From contig NZ_BMDG01000006.1 in assembly GCF_014635665.1 (NCBI RefSeq), positions 62,001 to 126,000 on the forward strand: 64,000 nt of DNA, in the 5' to 3' direction. This DNA is from Isoptericola cucumis. GTDB lineage: Bacteria > Actinomycetota > Actinomycetes > Actinomycetales > Cellulomonadaceae. Every line of letters starts with the position of its first letter. Positions within the stretch are counted from its first letter, which is position 1. A program made the position numbers and the translations under genes. This document shows, piece by piece, positions 41,878 through 50,838 of the stretch. The notes beneath the pieces are model-generated. The model saw only the letters and a list, made by a program, of their open reading frames with translations. It was not told where the DNA came from and did no database searches.

Positions 41878-42402
41878 ATGACCGCACACCTGGCCTACGG
41901 CACCTTGGACGAGGCAGACGGGCGCCCCCGGCTGCGCTTCGAGCTCACGGTCGCACACCCGGTCGAGCGGGTGTGGCAGGCGGTCTCCGTCCCGGCCGAG
42001 CTCGGGCGCTTCTTCCCCGGCGCCGCGCCGTGGACGCCGGCGGAAGGGGAGGTCGTCGACCTCGGCGGAGCCGTGCTCGAGGTGACCGAGGTCGACGCGC
42101 CTCATCGCCTGGCCTGGACCTTCGCCGGTCAGCCGCAGGCGTTCGAGCTCTCGCGCACGGAGGACGGCTGCCGCCTCGTCTACACCCACGTCATCGACGA
42201 CCTGCCCGCGGCGCAGACCGCTGCCGGGTGGGAGACCTACCTCGCGCGCCTCGAGCCCCATCTCGCCGGAGGCTTCCTCTCGGACGAGGAGGCGCACGAG
42301 CCGTGGCGCGAGATCCACGAGCGCTACGCGGAGCGCTTCGGCGTCGACCCGGAGCCCGGCCGCCGGTGGGCCGACGCGAACCTCCCCGCCGGTCGTCGCT
42401 GA
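41878..42402 (+). CDS. SRPBCC (AHSA1-like, START/Bet v1 fold) protein
   Basis: A 174-residue protein. FELTVAHPVERVWQAVSVPAELGRFF at the start and RLAWTFAGQPQAFELSRTEDGCRLVYTHV after it are the AHSA1/SRPBCC hallmarks of a hydrophobic ligand cavity. Many actinobacterial members sit beside an ArsR regulator; none is adjacent here, but the promoter carries a perfect palindromic operator. ATG 41878 has GGAAGGGA upstream. Ligand unknown. Confidence 0.85.
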   Translation: MTAHLAYGTLDEADGRPRLRFELTVAHPVERVWQAVSVPAELGRFFPGAAPWTPAEGEVVDLGGAVLEVTEVDAPHRLAWTFAGQPQAFELSRTEDGCRLVYTHVIDDLPAAQTAAGWETYLARLEPHLAGGFLSDEEAHEPWREIHERYAERFGVDPEPGRRWADANLPAGRR

Positions 42403-42451
42403 GCGGCGGACCTCCGCGTCGTCGTGCCGGCGGGATCCCTAGACTCGCCCG

Positions 42452-43432
42452 GTGCGTCGTGTGCTGAGCCGGTGGGTGGACCCGTTCGTCGTCGTCCTGA
42501 TGGTCGTCCTCGTGGCGGGGCTGGTGATCCCCGTGGGCCCGGGCGCACAGCGGGTGGTGGACGTCGTCAGCGACGTCGCGGTGACCGCCCTGTTCCTCGT
42601 CTACGGCATGCGGCTGTCGACGCGGGAGGTGTGGGCGGGCCTGCGCAACGGGCGGCTGCAGGGCGGGATCCTGGCGTCGACGTACGTCGTCTTCCCCCTC
42701 CTCGGGCTGCTGGTCGCCTGGGCGGTCGTGCCGCTCGTGGGCGCGCCGCTGGCCGCCGGGATGCTCTTCCTGGCGCTGCTCCCGTCGACGGTGCAGTCGT
42801 CGGTGGCCTTCACCTCCGTGGCCCGCGGCAACGTGGCGGGCGCGATCTGCGGCGCCACCGTCTCCAACGTGCTCGGCATGCTGCTCACGCCTCTGCTCGT
42901 GCTGTGGCTGATGCCCGACGCGTCCGGCGCGGCGGGGGCCGGGGCCGCCGGCGGGCTCGGCGGCGTCCGCACGGTGCTGGTGCAGCTGCTGCTGCCGTTC
43001 GTCGTCGGGCAGCTGCTGCAGCCGGTCGTGGGCGACTGGGTACGGGCCCGCCGCTGGCTGACCCTCTCCGTGGACCGCGGCACCATCCTGGTCGTGGTGT
43101 TCTCGGCCGTCGCCGCGGCGTCGTCGGCGGGCGTGTGGGCCGGCACCTCCGCGTGGGTGATCGTGGCGCTGCTGCTGGTCAGCGCGGTGCTGCTCGCGGT
43201 CATGCTCGCGATCACCTGGTGGGGCGGCGCGGCGCTGCGGTTGCCCGTCACCGACCGGGTCGCGCTGCTCATGTGCGGGTCGAAGAAGTCGCTCGCGACC
43301 GGGCTGCCGATGGCGAGCGTGCTGTTCCCGGTCGCGGTGGCCGGCGTGGTCGCGGTGCCCGTGATCGTCTTCCACCAGCTCCAGCTCGTGGTGTGCGCCG
43401 TCCTGGCACGTCGCCTCGCGCTGCGTGACTGA
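42452..43432 (+). CDS. Bile acid:sodium symporter family (BASS/YfeH-like) transporter
   Basis: A 326-residue membrane protein with about ten hydrophobic segments (first near residues 10-26). LLPSTVQSSVAFTSVARGNVAGAICGATVSNVLGML and LMCGSKKSLATGLPM are motifs of the YfeH subfamily (quoted in part). The substrate is an organic anion, not known here. TAGACT at 42440-42445 is 6 nt before GTG 42452, so the mRNA is probably leaderless. Confidence 0.9.
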   Translation: MRRVLSRWVDPFVVVLMVVLVAGLVIPVGPGAQRVVDVVSDVAVTALFLVYGMRLSTREVWAGLRNGRLQGGILASTYVVFPLLGLLVAWAVVPLVGAPLAAGMLFLALLPSTVQSSVAFTSVARGNVAGAICGATVSNVLGMLLTPLLVLWLMPDASGAAGAGAAGGLGGVRTVLVQLLLPFVVGQLLQPVVGDWVRARRWLTLSVDRGTILVVVFSAVAAASSAGVWAGTSAWVIVALLLVSAVLLAVMLAITWWGGAALRLPVTDRVALLMCGSKKSLATGLPMASVLFPVAVAGVVAVPVIVFHQLQLVVCAVLARRLALRD

Positions 43433-43482
43433 GCGGGCGGAGGCAGGCTGCGAGCAGCCGCGGCCCTGCCTAGCGTCGGAGG

Positions 43483-43773
43483 ATGGCGAAGCACGACGGG
43501 AGCGACGAGAAGTGGTCGCAGGACGTCACGGAGCACTCCGACGCGCTCGACCTCGACGACGACGTGTTCACCTGGGACGACCCGGCGCGCATCGCGGCGT
43601 CTCTCAAGCGCTCCGCCGAGTCGAGCCGGCGCCGCAAGGGGTCGGCCTACCAGTCGGCGATGTCGATGCTGACGTTCTACGTCAACCGGGCGGGCACGAA
43701 CCTGCCGGCGTCGCAGCGGGACGTGCTCGAGCGGGCGAAGGACGAGCTGCGCAAGGCCTTCGGGCGGGACTGA
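43483..43773 (+). CDS. DUF3175 family small protein
   Basis: A 96-residue soluble charged protein starting MAKHDGSDEKWSQDVTEHSD, typical of DUF3175 (KWSxxVTxxSxALDLE). It has no known catalytic residues. TAGCGT (43471-43476) lies 6 nt before ATG and a GGAGG sits in the gap, so start choice is firm. Role unknown. Confidence 0.85.
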   Translation: MAKHDGSDEKWSQDVTEHSDALDLDDDVFTWDDPARIAASLKRSAESSRRRKGSAYQSAMSMLTFYVNRAGTNLPASQRDVLERAKDELRKAFGRD

Positions 43774-43834
43774 CGCCGGGGCGTCGGCGTCCTACACTGT
43801 CCGCACCACCGGACGACGACGTCGGGAGGTCCTG

Positions 43835-45127
43835 ATGCGCAAGGCGACGGACGCCGCGGCCCACCCGGGCGGGCGCCCCCGACGCACCGGCCCGCGCCAC
43901 GACCCGACCGGCGTGCGCGCCGCCTACGAGACGTTCCTGGGCACCGGTGAGCCCCCGGCGGGCGTGGACCCGCTGGTCGCGGCCTCCTGGCGTCGTTCGC
44001 TGCGCAGCGGCGTCGACCCGGACGCCCCGCACGCGGCGGCGCCGCTCGGTCGTGACCAGCTGGCCGACTACCGCCAGGGACACCCCCTCGCCCCCGCGAT
44101 GCCGGTGGTGCGGGAGCTCGTCGTCGACGCGGCGGCGGACGACGGCCTCGTCGTCGCGGTCTCCGACGAGACGGGCCGGCTGCTGTGGGTGGAGGGCAGC
44201 CGCGGGCTGCGCGGGACCGTCGAGCGCGTCGGGTTCGTCGAGGGCGCGGTGTGGCGCGAGGAGAGCGTCGGGACGAACGCCCCCGGCACGGCGCTCGCGA
44301 CCCGACGGGCCGTCCAGGTGATCGGGGCCGAGCACTACTCGCGGCCCGTGCAGGAGCTCAGCTGCGCCGCGGCACCCATCCACGACCTGGCGACCGGGCG
44401 CGTGCTCGGGGTGCTGGACGTGACCGGCGGACCCGCGGCGGCCTCGAACGTCGTGCTCTCCCTGGTCCGCGCGACCGTCGCGACCGTCGAGCGGGAGCTC
44501 GCCGCGCGCGCGGCGGCCGGTGTCCGGGCCGGGCCCGACGCCTCGCTGTCGGGCGCCGCACCCGACCTCGTCGTGCTCGGCAGGCCGACGCTGCGCACCG
44601 TCCGGGGCGTGCAGCCCCTGTCGCTGCGGCACGCCGAGATCCTGCTGCTCCTGGCCGAGCACCCCGGGGGGCTCGGCGCGGACGAGCTCGCCGTGCTGCT
44701 GCACCCGGGGGAGCTGTCGGACGTGACGGTCCGCGCGGAGGTGTCGCGGCTGCGGCGCGTCGTCGGGCCGCTGCTCGCCGACTCCCGGCCGTACCGGCTC
44801 GCCCGGCCCCTGCGCACCGACGCGGGCGACGTGCGGGAGGCGCTCGGCCGGGGTGACGTCCGGACCGCGGCGGGTCGCTACGCCCCGCTGCTGCCGAGAT
44901 CCGGAGCGCCCGGCGTGGAGGCGCTGCGCGCCGAGCTGGCCGCCGAGGTCCGGGCCGCCGTGCTCGCCTCCCACGACCTGGCCGCACTGGACGCGTGGGT
45001 GCGCGGCGTCGACGGCGCCGACGACCACGCCGCGTGGACCCGCCTGCTCGCCGTCGCCGCGCCCGGCAGCCCGCACGCGGTGCGGGCCGGTGCCCACGTC
45101 GCCCTCCTGGACGCCGAACTGTCCTGA
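43835..45127 (+). CDS. GAF-domain transcriptional regulator (AcoR-like, no AAA domain)
   Basis: A 430-residue regulator. Residues 20-215 resemble the N-terminal GAF part of AcoR-type activators (VAASWRRSLRSGVDP, GTNAPGTALATRRAVQVIGAEHYSR). The sigma-54 AAA+ and Fis domains are replaced by a C-terminal winged-helix-like part (about 250-320, LSLRHAEILLLLAEHP...DVTVRAEVSRLRRVVG). Actinobacteria lack sigma-54, so this form is expected. It stands directly upstream of an acetaldehyde dehydrogenase and likely controls it. GGGAGGTC precedes ATG 43835. The effector could be acetaldehyde or a related alcohol (inference). Confidence 0.88.
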   Translation: MRKATDAAAHPGGRPRRTGPRHDPTGVRAAYETFLGTGEPPAGVDPLVAASWRRSLRSGVDPDAPHAAAPLGRDQLADYRQGHPLAPAMPVVRELVVDAAADDGLVVAVSDETGRLLWVEGSRGLRGTVERVGFVEGAVWREESVGTNAPGTALATRRAVQVIGAEHYSRPVQELSCAAAPIHDLATGRVLGVLDVTGGPAAASNVVLSLVRATVATVERELAARAAAGVRAGPDASLSGAAPDLVVLGRPTLRTVRGVQPLSLRHAEILLLLAEHPGGLGADELAVLLHPGELSDVTVRAEVSRLRRVVGPLLADSRPYRLARPLRTDAGDVREALGRGDVRTAAGRYAPLLPRSGAPGVEALRAELAAEVRAAVLASHDLAALDAWVRGVDGADDHAAWTRLLAVAAPGSPHAVRAGAHVALLDAELS

Positions 45128-45146
45128 CGGTCCGCGGCCGGTCGCG

Positions 45147-45164
45147 CTGCAACGGGACTGCAAC
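45147..45164 (+). promoter_or_regulatory. Direct repeat (CTGCAAC x2, 11-bp period) before aldehyde dehydrogenase gene
   Basis: CTGCAAC at 45147-45153 and 45158-45164 lie on the same helix face in the 102-nt gap before the dehydrogenase. A likely binding site of the preceding GAF regulator; no clear -35/-10 was identified. Confidence 0.5.
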
Positions 45165-45229
45165 CTTCCGGCGCCTACCGTCGCGACCACGCGGCGCGAC
45201 GGCGCGCCGCAGGCACGCGAGGAGGCAGC

Positions 45230-46753
<1,524 letters not shown>

Positions 46754-46775
46754 GCCGGACGACGAAGGAGGCGCG

Positions 46776-47219
46776 ATGAGCGACGACGACGGGGCGGCCG
46801 CCGGCGGGCTCCCTGCGCGCGTCGCCGTGACCGCCGCCGCGGCCGGGCTCCTCGCCCGGCTGCGGCGGCAGCACGGCGAGCTGATGTTCCACCAGTCGGG
46901 CGGGTGCTGCGACGGGTCGAGCCCGATGTGCTACCCCGACGGCGACTTCCTGCTCGGCGACGCGGACGTGCACCTGGGCGACCTCGAGCTGAAGGACGAG
47001 CCGCTCACCGAGCCGGGCGCGACCGGCGAGACGTTCACCGTGCCGGTGTGGATGAGCCGGGCCCAGTTCGAGTACTGGAGCCACACGCACCTGACGATCG
47101 ACGTGGTGCCCGGGCGCGGCTCCGGGTTCAGCGTCGAGGCGCCGGAGGGGGTGCGGTTCCTCATCCGGTCGCGGCTGTTCACGGACGACGAGCTGGCGAC
47201 GCTGACCGCGGTGCGCTGA
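46776..47219 (+). CDS. DUF779 protein (aldehyde dehydrogenase accessory)
   Basis: A 147-residue protein. MFHQSGGCCDGSSPMCYPDGDF is the diagnostic DUF779 stretch (cysteine-rich, residues about 37-55), followed by FEYWSHTHLTIDV-like residues. It is always linked to ExaC-type dehydrogenases; function is unknown. AAGGAGG precedes ATG 46776, 22 nt after the dehydrogenase stop, so they are cotranscribed. Confidence 0.92.
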   Translation: MSDDDGAAAGGLPARVAVTAAAAGLLARLRRQHGELMFHQSGGCCDGSSPMCYPDGDFLLGDADVHLGDLELKDEPLTEPGATGETFTVPVWMSRAQFEYWSHTHLTIDVVPGRGSGFSVEAPEGVRFLIRSRLFTDDELATLTAVR

Positions 47220-47235
47220 GCGTGCCGCGCCGGGC

Positions 47236-47601
47236 TCACCAGCCGGCGAAGCGGCCGATCGCCACGAACGCCGCGAGCAGGGCGAGCAGCACGTTGATCG
47301 TGAGCTGGGAGGTCTCCTGCCGGCGCACGTGCACCATGATCGCGAGCACCTGCAGCAGGAACAGGCACGCGGCGGCGATCGGCGTGAGCACGGGCACGAC
47401 GTCCGTCAGCCAGGGGAGGATCACGCCCAGGGCGCCCGCGATCTCGCACAGCCCGATGAAGCGCACCACGACGTCGGGGAAGTCTTCGACCCAGCCCATC
47501 CGGGTCCGCAGCCGCTCCTTGCCGCGGGTGAGCTTCACGAAGCCCACCACGAGATAGAGCGCGGCCAGCAGCCCCGCGGCGACCCAGAGTGCGATGTCCA
47601 T
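47236..47601 (-). CDS. DoxX-family membrane protein
   Basis: A 121-residue protein with four membrane segments (starting ALWVAAGLLAALYLVVGFVKL). FIGLCEIAGALGVILPWLT resembles the DoxX/SURF4-like signature. Small DoxX proteins act in redox or membrane organization in mycobacteria, but no partner is visible. It is convergent with DUF779 with only 16 nt between the stops. ATG 47599-47601 has GAGGGACC upstream. Confidence 0.85.
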   Translation of the reverse strand: MDIALWVAAGLLAALYLVVGFVKLTRGKERLRTRMGWVEDFPDVVVRFIGLCEIAGALGVILPWLTDVVPVLTPIAAACLFLLQVLAIMVHVRRQETSQLTINVLLALLAAFVAIGRFAGW

Positions 47602-47757
47602 GGTCCCTCCACGATGTCGGCGACGCCGTCGTGCCTGGTGGTGAACCTACCGCGCACCGGCGGTGCGGGGAACGACCTGGCCTCCGGGGTGTCGTGCGGT
47701 GTCATCGGATGTCGGGCGATGTCGTGCTCGGGCCCGTTCGCCCGATATCTTCGCCTC

Positions 47758-48801
47758 GTGACCCGAGAGAGCGAGACCATCCCGTCCTTGTCGGCGCTGC
47801 CCGCCTGGCTGGTGCCGTCGGTGTACCTGCACTGGTCCGGCGAGTGGCTGCGCGAGTCCGTCGCGATCGCCACCCGCTCGCGCGAGCACACGCTCCCCGG
47901 CGGGCCGGGCGGGCCCCAGCGCGGCGACGTCGTCGTCACCGTGCTGGGTGACGCCGGCGTGGTCGCCTCCGTCGAGCTGATGGGCACCCCCGACGGCGAG
48001 AGCTGGGTGTCCGACGACCTGTTCGGCCCCGACCGGCCGATCGTCTGGGCCGACCTCTTCGACGGGGCCGACAGCTACACCGGCACGTCCGGGTGGCTGC
48101 CGGCCGAGCACGCCCGGCTGGTGCTCGACGGCGTCGCCGAGCAGTTCGGCGCGGGCCCGGTGCACACCCTGGACCCGGGCGACTGCGGCGCCGGCCGCAC
48201 CGCACCCGACGTGCACGCGCTGCGCATCCTCGGGCACCGCGCCGTGACCGGCTGGGCGATGCGGCGCGAGGAGCGCTGCGCGTCGTGCGAGCGCTTCGTC
48301 GACGTGCACCAGATGCAGGCGCACGACGACGGCGCCGTCCGCCTCGGCACCACCACGGCGGGCGGGCGCACGCTCGAGCAGGTCGTGCGCGACGTGCACC
48401 TGCTGTGCGAGGCGTGCCACGACCTCATGCACGCCCACACGGTCGCGGCGCAGCGCGCCCGCATGCGGCCGCAGTGCCCGGGCTGCGGGGCCCGGGGGCG
48501 CACCAAGCGCGTCGTGTGGGGCATGACGTTCCAGGACGACGTGATGAACGCCGAGCCGGACGTCGTGTACGGCGGCTTCGAGGTGCCCGTCCCCACGCCC
48601 GAGTGGTACTGCACGGCCTGCCACGCGAACTTCGCGAGCTCCGTCATCGCGTCGCGGGCGCTCACCTCCGCCGCGGGCGGCGACCTCGGCGGGCCCCCGC
48701 CCCTCGGTGCGGACCTGCCCGGGGCCGAGCGCGCCCCGGTCGAGCGAGCCGGCGTCGAGCTCGGCGGGCCCGAGCTGATGGGCGACGACCCCGCCGCCTG
48801 A
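47758..48801 (+). CDS. Unknown protein with four cysteine-pair zinc sites
   Basis: A 347-residue protein I do not recognise. Residues 1-165 hold no motif. The C-terminal half carries CxxC pairs at 174/177 (CASC), 217/220 (CEACHDLMH), 240/243 (CPGC) and 285/288 (CTACH), consistent with two zinc-binding sites; the second pair followed by DLMHAH resembles a degenerate HNH or zinc-ribbon knuckle. Residues 310-347 are Ala/Pro/Gly-rich. It is next to, but convergent with, an HNH nuclease gene. TATCTT (47746-47751) lies 6 nt before GTG 47758, so translation is probably leaderless. Confidence 0.7.
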   Translation: MTRESETIPSLSALPAWLVPSVYLHWSGEWLRESVAIATRSREHTLPGGPGGPQRGDVVVTVLGDAGVVASVELMGTPDGESWVSDDLFGPDRPIVWADLFDGADSYTGTSGWLPAEHARLVLDGVAEQFGAGPVHTLDPGDCGAGRTAPDVHALRILGHRAVTGWAMRREERCASCERFVDVHQMQAHDDGAVRLGTTTAGGRTLEQVVRDVHLLCEACHDLMHAHTVAAQRARMRPQCPGCGARGRTKRVVWGMTFQDDVMNAEPDVVYGGFEVPVPTPEWYCTACHANFASSVIASRALTSAAGGDLGGPPPLGADLPGAERAPVERAGVELGGPELMGDDPAA

Positions 48802-48833
48802 GCGACCAGGGCTGCCGTCGCCCGGGCCGGCCG

Positions 48834-49349
48834 TCAGGCGACGGCGGGCTCGGCGACCGCGGCCTGGTGCCCCGGCGACCCGCGGCGCGCGCCCGACCGG
48901 TGCCGGCGCACCAGGCCGTGCTCCGCCGGCGGGACGAACGGCGCGAGGCGCAGCGGCATCCCCGCTTCGAGCGGGGTGCGATCGGCCTTGCGGTGGTTGC
49001 ACGGCACGCAGGCCGCGACGAGGTTGAGCCACGACGAGTCGCCGCCGCGCGAGCGGGGCACCACGTGGTCCACCGTCTCGGCCGGGCCGCCGCAGTAGGC
49101 GCACTCGCCGTCGCGGTGCTTGACGCCCTCCTTGGTGACCGCCGGGCGGCCCGCCGCGCGGTACCGCCAGCGCATCGCCACGTAGCGCACCAGCCGCAGC
49201 ACGCGCGGCAGGGGATAGGGCCCGAAGCGGTGGCCCTCGACGGCCTCCTCGACGACCGCCACGCCGCGCACGAGCATCGTCATGGCGTGCTTCACCGACA
49301 CGCGGTGCAGGGGCTCGTAGCCCGCGTTGAGGACCAGCACGTCGGCCAT
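48834..49349 (-). CDS. HNH endonuclease family protein
   Basis: A 171-residue protein. The HNH core is CAYC (83-86), DHVVPRSRGGDSSWLNLV (94-111) and CVPCNHRK (114-121), with both zinc-knuckle cysteine pairs intact. The N-terminus VLVLNAGYEPLHRVSVKHAM is typical of a stand-alone actinobacterial HNH protein found as a single chromosomal gene. Its role is not established; there is no associated methylase. It is divergent from the DHFR-like gene. The terminal 25 residues look disordered. Confidence 0.9.
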   Translation of the reverse strand: MADVLVLNAGYEPLHRVSVKHAMTMLVRGVAVVEEAVEGHRFGPYPLPRVLRLVRYVAMRWRYRAAGRPAVTKEGVKHRDGECAYCGGPAETVDHVVPRSRGGDSSWLNLVAACVPCNHRKADRTPLEAGMPLRLAPFVPPAEHGLVRRHRSGARRGSPGHQAAVAEPAVA

Positions 49350-49462
49350 GGTTCGTGCTCCCTCCTGGCGGGGCGCGTCGTGCGACGCGCGGGCGGCTCC
49401 TCGTCGGTGTCGGTCGTGCTGCTGTGAGGCGGGTCACCAGGGCCCGCCGAGGTGAAAGTATG

Positions 49463-49494
49463 CCCCCATGCCCTGAAAGTCCAGGGCATTGGGG
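49463..49494. repeat. Inverted repeat between HNH and DHFR-like genes
   Basis: CCCCCATGCCCTG (49463-49475) and CAGGGCATTGGGG (49482-49494) pair with one G-U around a 6-nt loop, in the 234-nt divergent gap. It may be an operator or a short palindromic element. Confidence 0.55.
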
Positions 49495-49583
49495 CGATCC
49501 GTCGTGCGTGTGGTCTGGGCGATGAGTCCGTGACGGTCGCCCGGTCCTACCCCCGTCACCACCCCACATCAGAGGAGGACAGG

Positions 49584-50225
49584 GTGCTCAGCGTCAACAT
49601 GTTCACGTCGCTCGACGGTGTCGTCCAGGGCGCGGGCGGGCCCGAGGAGGACACCAGCGGCGGCTTCGACAAGGGCGGGTGGTTCATCCCGTTCACCGCC
49701 GACCCGATGTTCGGCAGGGTCGTCGACGGGTGGTTCGCCGCTACCGACGCGATCCTGCTCGGCCGCACCACCTACGACATGTTCCGCGGCTACTGGCCGG
49801 ACGTCACCGACCCCGAGGACACCGTCGCCGCGAGGATCAACGCCGGCCCGCGGTACGTCGTCTCGGCGACGCTGCGCGAGCCGTCGTGGGCCGGCACGAC
49901 GGTGATCGACCCGTCGTCGTCCGACCTCGCCGCCGAGGTCGAGGCGCTCAAGGCGCGCGCGGGCGACGAGCTGCAGGTGCACGGCAGCGCGCGGCTCGCG
50001 AGCACGCTGCACGACCTCGGGCTCGTGGACGTCTACCGGATCTTCGTCGCCCCCGTCGTGCTCGGCGACGGCAAGCGGCTGTTCGACCGCGGCGCCGTCC
50101 CGTCCGGGTTCACCGTCACCCGCACCGAGGTCGGCGAGAGCGGGCTGGTGTACCTGGAGCTGCGCCCCGGCCCGCTCGAGCTGGCCGAGTCCGCCGTCAT
50201 CGACAACCGGGACTCGGTGCGCTGA
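49584..50225 (+). CDS. DHFR-like (RibD C-terminal domain) reductase
   Basis: A 213-residue protein. VLSVNMFTSLDGVVQG at the start, ILLGRTTYDMF, and LQVHGSARLASTLHDLGLVDVYRIFVAPVVLGDGKRLF are hallmarks of the RibD_C/DHFR-like family (parts quoted). It probably reduces a small molecule with NADPH; riboflavin synthesis is not implied because no other rib genes are near. GTG 49584 has AGAGGAGGACA upstream. Confidence 0.87.
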   Translation: MLSVNMFTSLDGVVQGAGGPEEDTSGGFDKGGWFIPFTADPMFGRVVDGWFAATDAILLGRTTYDMFRGYWPDVTDPEDTVAARINAGPRYVVSATLREPSWAGTTVIDPSSSDLAAEVEALKARAGDELQVHGSARLASTLHDLGLVDVYRIFVAPVVLGDGKRLFDRGAVPSGFTVTRTEVGESGLVYLELRPGPLELAESAVIDNRDSVR

Positions 50226-50277
50226 GCCGGGGCCGGTGCGGCGGGCGAGCCCGGGCACCGCATGACGCCGGCGGCGG

Positions 50278-50694
50278 TCACGCGTCGTCGAGCGTGAGCG
50301 GCCGCACCTCGCCCCCGGCGGCGACGAACACGCCGCGCACGCGGACGCCGGAGCGGGCACGCAGCGCGCGGTTCCACGCGCGGTCGCCGGCCGACACCGC
50401 GGAGTCGCCGGGCCGGCCGAGGACGGCCACGACGCTGCCGCCGGGGGCGTGCTCGTCCAGGACCTCGCGCAGCAGGTCGCCGAGGTGACGCGCCGCGGCG
50501 GCGTCGGGAGCGGTGGGCACGTCGTCGACGGGCAGGACGACGCCGACGACCCGGTCGTCGGCGTCGAGCCACGTGAGGGTGAGGTCGCGCTCGCCGGGAC
50601 GGCTGCCGTCGGCGAGGTAGCACGCGAGCTCCAGGAGCTCGGCGTCGTCGGTGATCCGGTCGCCCGGGCGGAAGGGTTCGGTGAGCGTCTCCAT
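50278..50694 (-). CDS. Hypothetical protein (no recognised domain)
   Basis: A 138-residue acidic alpha/beta protein starting METLTEPFRPGDRITDDAELLEL. It holds hydrophobic strands such as VVGVVLPV and SVVAVLGRPGD, and GVRVRGVFVAAGGEVRPLTLDDA at the end, suggesting a RelE/DUF-like or ATPase-remnant fold, but I cannot assign it. ATG 50692-50694 has CAGGGT 8 nt upstream on the coding strand. It is convergent with the DHFR-like gene and lies on the same strand as aceB downstream of it. The real gene is likely; function unknown. Confidence 0.6.
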   Translation of the reverse strand: METLTEPFRPGDRITDDAELLELACYLADGSRPGERDLTLTWLDADDRVVGVVLPVDDVPTAPDAAAARHLGDLLREVLDEHAPGGSVVAVLGRPGDSAVSAGDRAWNRALRARSGVRVRGVFVAAGGEVRPLTLDDA

Positions 50695-50765
50695 GCGTCG
50701 TCACCCTGCCCCAGTCGACAGGTCTCCCGCCGGCGTCATCCACAGGCCCCTGGCACCTGGGCGCC

Positions 50766-50819
50766 GAACAGGCGATTGCGCACGTTCTGACCGCTCAGAA
50801 CGTGCGCAACCGCCTGTTC
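50766..50819. repeat. 54-bp near-perfect palindrome upstream of hypothetical gene
   Basis: Two 25-nt arms (50766-50790 and 50795-50819, the outer end GAACAGGCG/CGCCTGTTC) pair with a single mismatch and a 4-nt loop. It starts 20 nt after the aceB stop (minus strand) and lies 72 nt before the hypothetical gene. Such length goes beyond a usual terminator. Confidence 0.8.
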
Positions 50820-50838
50820 GGCCACTGGCCGGCGCCGG

